Assembly (NCBI RefSeq): GCF_031143425.1
Contig: NC_090441.1
Span: 219,848,928-219,912,927, forward strand
Length of the DNA: 64,000 nucleotides
DNA from: Pleurodeles waltl
Taxonomy: Eukaryota; Chordata; Amphibia; Caudata; Salamandridae
Reading direction: 5' to 3'
A model generated the notes under the pieces. It did not search any database, had not been told where the DNA came from, and worked only from the letters and a program-made list of their open reading frames with translations. The translations under genes were made by a program, and so were the position numbers. Position 1 is the first letter of the stretch, and the number at the start of each line of letters is the position of its first letter. Shown here one piece after another: positions 45,775 through 57,768 of this stretch.

Positions 45775-46367
45775 CCCGCACTCACAAAGTCCGGGGAATT
45801 GGCCCTGAACAATGTGGGGGCACCTTGGCTAGTGCCAGGGTGCCCTCACACTAAGTAACTTTGCACCTAACCTTTACCAGGTAAAGGTTAGACATATAGG
45901 TGACTTATATGTTACTTAAGTGCAGTGTAAAATGGCTGTGAAATAACGTGGACGTTATTTCACTCAGGCTGCAGTGGCAGGCCTGTGTAAGAATTGTCAG
46001 AGCTCCCTATGGGTGGCAAAAGAAATGCTGCAGCCCATAGGGATCTCCTGGAACCCCAATACCCTGGGTACCTTAGTACCATATACTAGGGAATTATAAG
46101 GGTGTTCCAGTAAGCCAATATAAATTGGTAAAATTGGTCACTAGCCTGTTAGTGACAATTTGGAAGAAATGAGAGAGCATAACCACTGAGGTTCTGATTA
46201 GCAGAGCCTCAGTGAGACAGTTAGTCACTACACAGGTAACACATTCAGGCACACTTATGAGCACTGGGGCCCTGGAGAACAGGGTCCCAGTGACACATAC
46301 AACTAAAACATCATATATACAGTGAAAAATGGGGGTAACATGCCAGGCAAGATGGTACTTTCCTACA

Positions 46368-48288
46368 TCCACTCCCACTTGTCAAGGAGGGTTGGGAACA
46401 ACCTTTAAAAGATCCAAAACAAGATATTGTGGATTATGTACTTGGCCTCAGATCAAGGATGGCTGAGTACATGAAAAAGGCCAGTAAACACCTTCAGGCC
46501 AGCCAAGAGCTCCAAAAGCAATGGCATGACCAGAAGGCTGTTTTGGTTCAGTACCAACCAGGACAGAAAGTGTGGGTCTTGGAGCCTGTGGCCCCAAGAG
46601 CACTCCAAGATAAATGGAGTGGACCCCACACAATTGTTGAGAAAAAGGGTGAAGTCACCTACTTAGTTGACTTAGGCACTGCCAGGAGTCCCCTTAGGGT
46701 GCTCCATGTCAATCGCCTGAAACCCTACTATGACAGGGCTGATCTCAACCTGCTCATGGCAACTGATGAGGGACAGGAAGAAGACAGTGATCCTCTACCT
46801 GATCTCTTCTCTTCCACAGAACAAGATGCTCTAGTGGAAGGTGTTGTACTTGCAGATTGTCTTACTGCTGAGCAGAAAGACCACTGCATAAATCTCCTAG
46901 ATCAATTCTCTGAACTCTTCTCTACTGTGCCAGGTACCACGTCTTGGTGTGAGCACACTATAGATACTGGAGACAGCTTGCCTGTCAAAATTAAGATCTA
47001 TAGGCAGCCTGACCATGTCAGAGACTGCATAAAGCAAGAGGTCCAGAAAATGTTGGAACTAGGAGTGGTTGAGCACTCTGACAGTCCATGGGCTTCTCCT
47101 GTGGTACTTGTACCAAAACCTCATTCCAAAGATGGAAAGAAGGAAATGCGGTTTTGTCTAGACTACAGAGGTCTCAACTTGGTAACCAAAACTGACGCTC
47201 ACCCTATACCCAGGGCAGATGAGCTCATAGATACACTGGCATCTGCCAAGTATCTAAGCACTTTTGATTTGGCTGCAGGGTATTGGCAGATCAAATTATC
47301 AGAAGATGCTAAAGCTAAAACTGCATTTTCAACCATTGGAGGACATTACCAATTTACAGTAAGGCCTTTTGGTTTGAAAAATGCACCTGCCACTTTTCAA
47401 AGGTTGGTGAACACAGTCCTGCAAGGGCTGGAAGCTTTCAGTGCAGCATATTTGGACGATATAGCTGTCTTTAGCTCCAGTTGGGATGATCACCTGGTCC
47501 ACCTATGGAAAGTTTTGGAGGCCCTGCAAAAGGCAGGCCTCACTATCAAGGCTTCAAAGTGCCAGATAGGGCAGGGTAAGGTGGTTTATCTGGGACACCT
47601 TGTTGGTGGGGAACAGATTGCACCACTTCAGGGGAAAATCCAAACAATTATTGATTGGGTTCCCCCTACTTCTCAGACTCAGGTGAGAGCCTTCCTAGGC
47701 CTCACTGGGTATTACAGGAGGTTCATTAAGAACTATGGCTCCATTGCAGCCCCTCTTAATGACCTCACATCCAAGAAAATGCCTAAAAAGGTATTATGGA
47801 CAGCAAACTGTCAGAAAGCTTTCGAGGAGCTGAAGCAGGCCATGTGCTCTGCACCTGTCCTAAGAAGCCCTTGTTACTCTAAAAAATTCTATGTCCAAAC
47901 TGATGCATCTGAAATAGGAGTAGGGGCAGTCCTATCACAACTTAATTCTGAGGGCCAGGATCAACCTGTTGCTTTTATTAGTAGGAGGATGACCCCTAGA
48001 GAAAAGCGTTGGTCTGCCATTGAGAGGGAGGCCTTTGCTGTGGTCTGGGCACTGAAGAAGTTGAGGCCATACCTGTTTGGCACTCACTTCATTGTTCAGA
48101 CTGACCACAAACCTCTACTTTGGCTAAAGCAAATGAAAGGTCAAAATCCTAAATTGTTGAGGTGGTCCATATCCCTACAGGGAATGGACTATACAGCGGA
48201 ACATAGACCTGGGAGTACCAACTCCAATGCAGATGGACTCTCCAGATATTTCCACTTAGACAATGAAGACCCATCTGGGAATGATTAG
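46368..48288 (+). pseudogene. Unit B pol remainder: integrase C-terminus, reverse transcriptase, RNase H (frame open)
   Basis: The sequence resumes directly after the second TCCAC. The open frame 46429-48288 (619 codons from the first methionine) contains the GPY-like module (KWSGPHTIVEKKGEV to HVNRLKPYY), the pol linker, reverse transcriptase with FCLDYRGLN, FDLAAGYWQ and YLDD, and RNase H with YVQTDASE and TDHKPLLWL. It ends at the normal stop. A methionine in the conserved VMPFG block is changed (VRPFG). By itself this piece is intact, but it is cut off from its gag and integrase by 6 kb of LTR, hence pseudogene. Confidence 0.88.
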
Positions 48289-48306
48289 TCTTATTGTCCT
48301 TCGTTT

Positions 48307-48313
48307 GGGGGGG
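48307..48313 (+). other. Polypurine tract of unit B, eroded
   Basis: This is a G7 run followed by CGTGG, 5 bases before LTR 3. It is less pure than in unit A. Confidence 0.55.
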
Positions 48314-48318
48314 CGTGG

Positions 48319-51302
48319 TGTAGAAGGAAAGTACCATCCTGCCTGGCATGTTACCCCCTTTTTTTACTGTATATATGTTGTATGTGTCACTGGGACCCTG
48401 CCAGCCAGGGCCCCAGTGCTCATAAGTGTGCCTGACTGTGTTACCTGTGTAGTGACTAACTGTCTCACTGAGGCTCTGCTATTCAGAACCTCAGTGGTTA
48501 TGCTCTCTCATTTCTTTCCAAATTGTCACTAACAGGCTAGTGACGAATTTTACCAATTTACATTGGCATACTGGAACACCCTTATAATTCCCTAGTATAT
48601 GGTACTGAGGTACCCAGGGTATTGGGGTTCCAGGAGATCCCTATGGGCTGCAGCATTTCTTTTGCCACCCATAGGGAGCTCTGACAATTCTTACACAGGC
48701 CTGCCACTGCAGCCTGAGTGAAATAATGCCCACATTATTTCACAGCCATTTTCACTGCACTTATGTAACTTACAAGTCACCTATATGTCTAACCTTTACC
48801 TGGTAAAGGTTAGGTGCAAAGTTACTTAGTGTGAGGGCACCCTGGCACTAGCCAAGGTGCCCCCACATTGTTCAGGGCCAATTCCCCGGACTTTGTGAGT
48901 GCGGGGACACCATTACATGCGTGCACTACACATAGGTCACTTCCTATGTGTAGCTTCACAATGGTAACTCCGAATATGGCCATGTAACATGTCTAAGATC
49001 ATGGAATTGCCCCCTCTATGCCATCCTGGCATTGTTGGTACAATCCCATGATCCCACGGGTCTGTAGCTCAGACCCGGGTACTGCCAAACTGCCTTTTCT
49101 GGGGTTTCACTGCAGCTGCTGCTGCCAACCCCTCAGACAGGTTTCTGCCCTCCTGGAGTCAAGCCAGGCTTGTCCCAGGATGGCAGAACAAAGGACTTCC
49201 TCTGAGAGAGGGTGTTACACCCTCTCCCTTTGGAAAATGGTGTGAAGGCAGGGGAGGAGTAGCCTCCCCCAGCCTCTGGAAATGCTTTCATGGGCACATT
49301 TGTGCCCAATTCTGCATAAGCCAGTCTACACCGGTTCAGGGACCCCTTAGCCCTGCTCTGGCGCAAAACTGGACAAAGGAAAGGGGAGTGACCACTCGCC
49401 TGACCTGCACCTCCCCTGGGAGGTGTCCAGAGCTCCTCCAGTGTGCTCCAGACCTCTGCCATCTTGGAAACAGAGGTGCTGCTGGCACACTGGACTGCTC
49501 TGAGTGGCCAGTGCCACCAGGTGACGTCAGAGACTCCTTCTGATAGGCTCCTTAAGGTGTTGCTAGCCTATCCTCTCTCCTAGGTAGCCAAACCCTCTTT
49601 TCTGGCTATTTAGGATCTCTGTCTCTGGGGAAACTTTAGATAACGAATGCAAGAGCTCATCAGAGTTCCTCTGCATCTCTCTCTTCACCTTCTGCCAAGG
49701 AATCGACTGCTGACCGCGCTGGAAGCCTGCAAAACTGCAACAAAGTAGCAAAGACGACTACTGCAACTCTGTAACGCTGATCCTGCCGCCTTCTCGACTG
49801 TTTTCCTGGTGGTGCATGCTGTGGGGGTAGTCTGCCTCCTCTGTGCACTAGAAGCTCCGAAGAAATCTCCCGTGGGTCGACGGAATCTTCCCCCTGCTAC
49901 CGCAGGCACCAAAGAACTGCATTACCGGTCTCCTGGGTCTCCTCTCAGCACAACAAGCGAGGTCCCTTGAATCCAGCAACTCTGTCTAAGTGACTCCCAC
50001 AGTCCAGTGACTCTTCAGTTCAAGTTTGGTGGAGGTAAGTCCTTGCCTCCCCATGCCAGACTGCATTGCTGGGAACCGCGACTTTTGCAGCTACTCCGGC
50101 TTCCGTGCACTTCCAGCGGAAATCCTTTGTGCACAGCCAAGCCTGGGTCCACGGCACTCTAACCTGCATTGCACGACTTTCTAAGTTGGTCTCCGGCGAC
50201 GTGGGACTCCTTTGTGCAACTTCGGCGAGCACCATTTCACTCATCCTTGTAGTGCCTGTTGCTGGCACTTATGTGGGTGCTACCTGCTGCTGAGAGGGCT
50301 CCTTGTCTTGCTCTACGTCCCCTCTGTCCCCAGACACAATTGGCGACATCCTGGTCCCTTCTGGGCCACAGCAGCATCCAAAAACCTTTTTCGCATGATT
50401 TGCAGCTAGCAAGGCTTGTTGGCTGTATTTCCACAAGAAAACACTTCTGTACAACTCTCCACGGCGTGGGGGAGCCATCCTCCAAAAGCTGAAGTTTCTA
50501 GCCCTTGTCGTTCCTGCAGAATCCTAAGTTTCTACTGTCCAGTAGCAGCTTCTTTGCATCCACCGTTGGCATTTCTTGGGCATTTGCCCATCTCCGACTT
50601 GCTTGTGACTTTTGGACTTGGTCCCCTTGTTCCACAGGTACCCTCGTTTGGAAATCCATCGTTGTTGCATTGCTGGTTTGTGTCTTTCCTGCAGAATTCC
50701 CCTATCTCGACTTCTTTGTCCTTTGGGGAACTTTAGTGCACTTTGCACTCACTTTTCAGGGTCTTGGGGAGGGCTATTTTTCTAACCCTTACTATTTTCT
50801 AATAGTCCCAGCGACCCTCTACAAGGTCACATAGGTTTGGGGTCCATTCGTGGTTCGCATTCCACTTTTGGAGTATATGGTTTGTGTTGCCCCTATCCCT
50901 ATGTGTCCCCATTGCATCCTATTGTAACTATACATTGTTTGCACTGTTTTCTAAGACTATACTGCATATTTTTGGTATTGTGTACATATAATTTGTGTAT
51001 AATTGCTATCCTCATACTGAGGGTACTCACTGAGATACTTTGGCATATTGTCATAAAAATAAAGTACCTTTATTTTTAGTATATCTGTGTATTGTGTTTT
51101 CTTATGATATTGTGCAAGTGACACTAGTGGTACTGTCGGAGCTTCACTCGTCTCCTAGTTCAGCCTAAGCTGCTCTGCTAAGCTACCATTATCTATCAGC
51201 CTATGCTGCTAGACACCCTATACACTAATAAGGGATAACTGGGCCTGGTGCAAGGTGCAAGTACCCCTTGGTACTCACTACAAGCCAGTCCAGCCTCCTA
51301 CA
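48319..51302 (+). mobile_element. LTR 3, right end of the tandem array
   Basis: This 2984-bp LTR starts TGTAGAAGGAAAG, two bases longer than the usual start, and ends CTCCTACA. It is the same subfamily as LTR 1 and LTR 2. It is followed at once by CCTTT, matching the duplication before LTR 1. The CRE is at 49522-49529. Confidence 0.93.
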
Positions 51303-51746
51303 CCTTTCACCACCGGAGTGCTATACACTGCACCGTATTTACAAGTGGCATTGTGCCACTTTTTGTGGCTTAACACCACCTTGTAAGTATGACCCCTTCA
51401 CACGCAACACTGTGCGTGGAAGGGGCGTGCAATGGGTGTTGCTGTGGGTGTTGCTGTGGGTGTTTTTGTAAACCTGAGGCAGCGCCAAAATCTAACGCCA
51501 CCCCAGGGGTGGCATAAGCATGGTGCAACGAGGAAAAATGCTTTTATTTCTCCTGGACTTTTGCTCTTTCCATGTGTGTCATTGTGCCCTAAAATTCGCT
51601 CCCCCTGCCATGCACAGCTTTTTCATAATATTTTTTACTGCAAATCACATTTATATTATCAATGATGTTATCAATGATGTCATGAGTGCCATAATTTGTG
51701 GGGTAATTGACAGTGCATGGTGAGGGTGCGAGTTATAGTTACCTGA
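51303..51746. other. Host flank of the array, MITE-like, with short GTGTTGCTGTGG repeat
   Basis: 51303-51307 is the CCTTT duplication. The sequence continues the repeat begun at 15205. GGTGTTGCTGT occurs in tandem near 51435-51470. No coding frame was recognised. Confidence 0.5.
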
Positions 51747-54485
51747 TGTAGGAAAGTGGCTTTCTTCCAGCATGGTTACCCCATTTGTGGCCTGTTTGTC
51801 AGTGTGTTTTTGCTGTCTCACTGGGATCCTGCTAACCAGGACCCCAGTGCTCATAGTTTGTGGCCTAAGTGTCAGTCTGTTTCACTGTTTTCGTCAGTAT
51901 GCTTGACTGTGTCACTGGAGTTCTTCTAACCAGAACTCCAGTGCTTATGCTCTCTCTGAGTCCAAATTTGTACTTACATACTGGTAGCCCAGTATTCCAC
52001 TCCAAACTGTTATACTGGACCCCCCTTATAAGTCCCTAGTATATGGTACACAGGTATCCAAGGCATTGGGGTTCCAGGAGATCTTTATGGGCTGCAGCAT
52101 TTCTTTTGCCACCCATAAGGAGCTTATACAAACACTTCTTTAGGACTGCCATTGCAGCCTGTGTGAAATAGTGTGTGCACTATTTTTACAGCCATTTTCA
52201 CTGCACCAGGTAACTTAAAAGTCACCTTTTCACAGCCATTTTCACTGCACCAGGTAACTTAAAGTCTAACCTTCAGCCCTGAAGGCTAGGTGCAAAGTTA
52301 CTGTGTGTGAAGCCACCCCTGCACTAGCAGAGATGCCCCCATGTCATTCAGGGCCATTTTCCCAGACTTCGTGAGTGCGGGGATGCCATTTTAAGTATGC
52401 ACTACATATAGGTCAATACATATATGTAGCTTCACAATGGCAACTCCGAATATGGCCATGTAAGGTTTCTAAGAAACAGAAATTGAACACCAATGCTGAT
52501 TCTAGCATTGGTTTCCAGATTCCATGCACTCTGGGGACCCCACAGTGGCCCCCCAGTACTGCCATACCAGTCTTCTGAGGTTTTAACTGCAGCCCCAGCT
52601 GCTACCACCTCACATACAGGCTTCTGACCTCCTGGGGCTTGGGCAGCCCAATCCCAGGAAGATAGAATAATGCATTTCCTTTGGGACAGGGGTGTTACAC
52701 CCTCTCCCCTTGCAAATAGGTATGACAGGCATGGGAGGGGTCGCCACCCAGAGCCTCTGGAAATGCTTTGAAGGGCACACATAGTGCCCTCCTTGCATAT
52801 GCCTTTCTCCACCGGTTTAGGGATCCCCCAGCCCTGCTCTGGCACAAAACTGGATAAAGGAAAGGGGAGTGACCACTCCCCTGTCCATCACCACCCCAGG
52901 GGTGGTGCCCAGTGCTCCTCTAGAGTGTCCCAGGCGTAAGCCATCTTGAATCTCAAGGTGTTGGGACACTCTAAGAGCATCTGAGTGGCCATTGCCAGCA
53001 GGTGACATCAGAGACCCTCCTGAGAGGTCCACACCTGCCTGGGTGACCAGTCCCCCTCTAAGGGCTATTCAGGGCCTCTCCTGTGGGTGTTTCCTCAGAT
53101 TCTGATTTGCAAGATTCCACCAGGACTCAGCGGCACCTCTCTTCATCTTCTGCCACGGATCGACCACTGACTGCTCCAGGACTGCTGCAAAACTGCAACA
53201 AAGTAGCAACCGCGACTTCTGCGACAAAGTGACCCCGACAGTCCAAAGGTCCAACTGTCCGAATTTGGTGGAGGTCAGATCTCGCCTCCCCGTGCCAGGC
53301 AGTACCCCTGTGCACCATGTGCTTTGCAGCTCCAAGGGCTTTTATGCACTTTTCCAAGGAATTCTTAGTGCACAGTGTAGCCCAAGTGCCTAGCACTCTT
53401 TTCTGTGATGCCCAGCTCTCCGAGTTGTTCTCCTGCAACTTGGGACCCTTTTGTGTAGCACTGAGATGACCGCCATTTCCAACATCCTTGAACCCATGTT
53501 CAGGGACTCCTGTGGGTGCTGCCTGGTCTTCAGAGTGCTCTCCGATCTGCTGAGAACCCCCTCTTTATCCTCATCCTGAGTAGAGACCTCCAGGTCCCTC
53601 CTGGGCCCGGGCAGCGCCCTTTTCTACCAACCGCAACCCTTGCATGAGCCAAGGCTTGTTGGAGGAACTCCAAGATGAAAACCAGCCTGCTTTCTTCTGC
53701 ACCATGTGGGACATCTCTTGCACCAAGCACGAACCCGCAGCTGTCTTTTTTGGTGCATTTTCAGGATTTTCTTTCAACCAGAGGTTTCACTTTTGCACCT
53801 TCTTCGAGGGTAGCGTGGGCTCCAGCTCCCCATGGACACTTCAGCGACTCTTGGACTTGGTCTCCTCTCTCCACAGGTCTTCAGGTCCAGGAATCCATAG
53901 TTGGTGCTTTGCAGTCTTGCTTGGTTTTTTCATAATCCTTTACCACGACTCCTAGTGTGTTCTGCGGAAACTTTACGCCTGCTTTCCTAGGCTCTGGGGT
54001 GGGGTATTCTACTTACCTTTGGTGTTTTCTTACACTCCCAGCGCCCCTCTACACACTACACATGCCTAGGTGGGAAGGTGACATTCACATTCCACTATTT
54101 TAGTATATGGTTTGTGTTCCCCCCAGGTCCATTGCATTGTATTGTGTTTTACATTGCTTGTACTATTTTACGACTGTCTAATTACCTGATTTTAGTTACT
54201 TGTGTATATTTCATGTATTTTACTTACCTCCTAATGGAGTATAGCCTCTAAGATATTTTTGGCATATTGTCAGTAAAATAAAGTACAACACTGAGTATTG
54301 TCTTTTATTGTGTATAAGTACTGTGTAACTATAGTGGTATTGCAACAGATTTGCATGTCTCCTAGCTAGCTCTAGACACCCTAAGCTGCTAGACACTGCC
54401 TACATTTCACTAAGGTGGATCACTGGACCTGGTATAAGGTGTAAGTACCTCTGGTACCCACTACAAACCAGGCCAGCTTTTCACA
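51747..54485 (+). mobile_element. Older solo LTR of the related family, plus orientation
   Basis: This starts TGTAGGAAAGTGG and ends near CTTTTCACA. It shares with the array LTRs the CCCAGTGCTCATA block, the hairpin near 52402, TGACATCA at the CRE position (53005, one CpG change), the acceptor-like CTCTCCACAG near 53877 and an AATAAA near 54287. No matching 5-bp duplication flanks it (CCTGA left, AGGGG right). Its right end abuts the minisatellite in mid-unit, so the flank has been rearranged. Confidence 0.75.
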
Positions 54486-57222
54486 AGGGGTTAATCAGGA
54501 GTCAGGCAGGCGGTACATCATGAGTCAGGCAGGAGTACATCAAGAGCCAGGCAGGGAGTTCATCAAGAATTAGGCAGGGGGTACATCAGGAGTCAGGCGA
54601 AGGGGACATAGGAGTCAGGCAGGGAGTACATCAAGAATTAGGCAGGGGTAGATCAATAGTCAGGCAGGAGTAAATCAGGAATCAGGCAGGAGGTACATCA
54701 AGAGTCAGACAGGAATACATCAAGAGTCAGGCAGGTGGTACATCAAGAGTCAGGAAGGAGTACATCAAGAGTCAGGCAGGGGTACATCAGGAGTCAGGCA
54801 GGGAGTACACCAAGAGTTATGTAGGGGGTACATCAGGAGTCAGGCAGGGGGTACACCAAGAGTCAGGCAGGGGTTAATCAGGAGTCAGGCAAGGGGTACA
54901 GCAAGAGACAGGCAGAGGGTTCATTAAGAGTCAGGGAGGAGTACATCTAGAGACAGGCAGGTGGTACATCAGGAGTCAAGCAGTGGGTACATCAAGAGCC
55001 AGGCAGGTGGTACATCAAGAGTCAGGCAGGAGTACATCAAGAATCAGGCAGGAGTACATCAGGAGTCAGGCAAGAGTATGTCAGGTGTCAAGCAGGGGTA
55101 CATCAAGAATGAGGCAGGAGTACATCAAGAGTGAGGCAGGGGTACATCAAGAGTCAGGGGTACATCAAGAGTCAGAAAGGGGGTACATCAGCAGGCAGGA
55201 AGGAGTACATCAGGAGTCAGGCAGGAGTGCATCAGTAGTCAGGCAGGAATACATCAAAAGTGAGTTAGGGGTACATCAAGAATGAGGCAGGAGTACATCA
55301 AGAATCAGACCGGAGTACATCAAGTGTCAGGCAGGAGTACTTCAAATTTCAGGCAGTAGTACATCAAGGGTCACTCAGGAGTAAATCAGGAGTGAGGCAC
55401 AGGGGGTACATCAAGAGTCATTCAGGTGGTACATCAAGATTCAGATAAGAGTACATCAGGAGTCAGGCAGGATTACATCAGGTGTCAAGCAGGGGTGCAT
55501 CAAGAGTGAAGCAGGGGTATATCAAGAGTCAAGGGTACATCAAGAGTCAGCAAGGGGGTACATAAGGAGTCAGGCAGGTGTACATCAAAACTGAGCTAGG
55601 GGTACATCAAGACTCAGGCAGGAGTACTTCAAGACTCAGGCAGGAGTACATTAGGTTTCAGGGACAGGGGGTACATCAAGAGGCAGTCAGGTGGTACATC
55701 AGGAGTCAGGCAGGAGTACATCAGCAGACAGGCAGGCATCCATCACAAGTCAGGCAGGAGTACATCATGAGTCAAGCACAGGGGGTACATCAGGAGTCAG
55801 GCAGGGGGTACGTCAGGAGCCAGGCAGGAGTACATCAAGAGCCAGGCAGGAGTACATCAAGAGTGAGGTAGGAGTACATCAAGAGTCATACAGGAGTACA
55901 TCAGGAGTCAGGCACAGAGGGTACATTAGGAGTCAGGAGGGGGTACATCAAGAGTCAGGCAGGAGTGCAATAGGAGTAAGGCAGGAGTACATCAGGATCC
56001 AGAAAGGGGGTACATCAGGAGTCAGTCAGGCAGGGGTACATCAGGAGTCAGGAGGGAACATCAGGAGTCAGGCAGGGGTACATCAGGAATCAGGAGGGGT
56101 TAATCAAGAGTCAGGCAGGAGTACATCAGGAGTCAGGCACAGAGGGTACATCAGAGTCAAGCAGGAGTACATCAGGAGTCAGGAAGGATGTACATCAGGA
56201 GTCAGGCAAGGGTACATCAAGAGCCAGGCAGGAGTACATTAGGAGTAATGCAGGAGTACATCAGGATCCAGAAAGGGGGTACATCAGGAGTCAGGCACGG
56301 GGGGTACATCAAGAGTCAGGCAGGGGTACATCAGGAGTTAGGCAGGTGGTACATCAAGAGACAGGCAGGGTACATCAAGAGCCAGGCAGGAGTACATCAG
56401 GAGTAAGGTAGGAGTACATCAGGAGTCAGGCACAGGGAGTACATCAAGTGCTAGTCAGCTGGTACATCAGGAGTCAGGCAGGAGTACATCAGCAATCAGG
56501 CAAGGAGTACATCAGGAGTCATGTAGGGGGTAAATCAGGAGTCAGTAGGTGGTACATCAGGAGTCAGGCAGAGGTACATCAGGAGTCGGGAAGGAAGTAC
56601 ATCAGGGGTCCATCAAGAGCCAGGGAGGCACTTCAGGAGTAAGGCAGGAGTACATCAGGATCCAGAAAGGGGGTACATCAGGAGTCAGGCACAGGGGGTA
56701 CATCAAGAGTCAGGCAGGGGTACATCAGGAGTTAGGCAGGTGGTACATCAAGATACAGGTAGGAGTACATCAGGAGTAAGGTAGGAGTACATCAGGAGTC
56801 AGAAAGGGGGTATACTAGGAGTCAGGCAGGAGTACAACAAGAGTGAGGCAGACGTACATCAAGAGTCAGGAAGGAGGTACATCAGGTGTTAGAGAGGGGG
56901 TACATCAGGAGTAAGAAAGGGGGTACATCAGGAGTCAGGCAGGAGTACATCAGCAGTCAGACAGGAGTACATCAAGAGTCGGGCAGGGAGTACATCAAGA
57001 ATTAGGCAGGGAGTACATCAGGAGTCAGGTGAAAGGGACACAGGAGTCAGTTAGGGGTACATCAAGAGTGAGGCAGGGGTACATCAAGAGTGAGGCAGGA
57101 GTACATCATGAGTCAGGCAGGTATCCATCATGAGCGAGGCAGGAGTACATCAAGAGTGAGGCAGGAGTAAATCAGAAGTCAGGTGGGAGTACATCAAGAG
57201 TCAGGCAAAAGGTACATCATGA
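54486..57222. repeat. Minisatellite, about 21-23-bp unit (TACATCAGGAGTCAGGCAGG)
   Basis: About 2.7 kb of variant copies of a unit close to GTACATCAAGAGTCAGGCAG plus 1-3 bases. Copies differ by single bases and by spacer length (GGG, AGG, GGAGT). Frames through it read as repeats of VHQESGRS, an artefact of the unit. Copies are directly adjacent without unique spacers, so this is not a CRISPR array. Confidence 0.9.
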
Positions 57223-57768
57223 GTCACAGAGGCCTCCTGCATTCATGACCATGAGCAAGGATCTGCACTACCTGCTGAACACTGACTGTTTTCAGTCATT
57301 TGCAGTCAGAGGGTGAATGAGTGGGCAGGATGGCATGTACAGCAGCGGTGCCAGCTTTGGTGCCAGGCAGCATTCAGTGCACCTGTGCAGAGAGAGCGCA
57401 GGAATGTGTCATATCTTAGTAGACAGAACGCATTTCTGCTGTTTCTCTGTTACTCACTGCGATGCATGAATTATTGAGAAATCTGGCCCCATATTTGTTG
57501 GTTTTCTGACACAACCCATGGACACAAACTGGAGCTCTTGGAATGAGAGTTCCGAAGATTCAATAGTGTCTCAGCATTCAGGGCTCATGTACTTACATAT
57601 CTCTAAAGCCAGGGCAGTAAGAAAACCTGCAGCTGTGCATTGAGTTAAGGGGGTACAGCAGAAGTGCGTGACATCAAGTAACACATGCTGCATGTCCGCT
57701 CCCTACTAGCGCTGCGCATTGTGTGCTGCCTAGCGCCAAAGAAGCCATCCTTGCGTAATGGAGCAAGG
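57223..57768. other. Unique spacer between minisatellite and satellite
   Basis: This is mixed-composition sequence. AAATCTGGCCCCATATTTG near 57480 resembles the ends of the MITE-like repeats seen near 11432 and 15205. No coding frame was recognised. Confidence 0.45.

Larger units (their letters stand above)
40371..46367 (-). mobile_element. Minus-strand solo LTR (subfamily X) in unit B, itself interrupted
   Basis: The LTR consists of 40371-42779 plus 45780-46367, about 3 kb in total without the nested insertion. A complete target duplication and no internal region mark it as a solo LTR, the product of recombination between two LTRs of a former full element. It matches the left LTR in unit A (21529-24523) at subfamily positions. 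The CRE is at 42147-42154. Confidence 0.92.

Noticed and set aside
15230..51302. The tandem array as an assembly artefact
   Set aside because: Units A and B carry different stops, frameshifts, G-run lengths and nested insertions, so they are not a duplicated contig. Long-read confirmation would still be useful.
55691..56242. 183-codon frame of VHQESGRS-type repeats
   Set aside because: It is a translation of the minisatellite unit. Neighbouring stretches use different frames.
54486..57222. CRISPR-like regular repeat
   Set aside because: Units are directly adjacent variants without unique spacers, and the context is eukaryotic.
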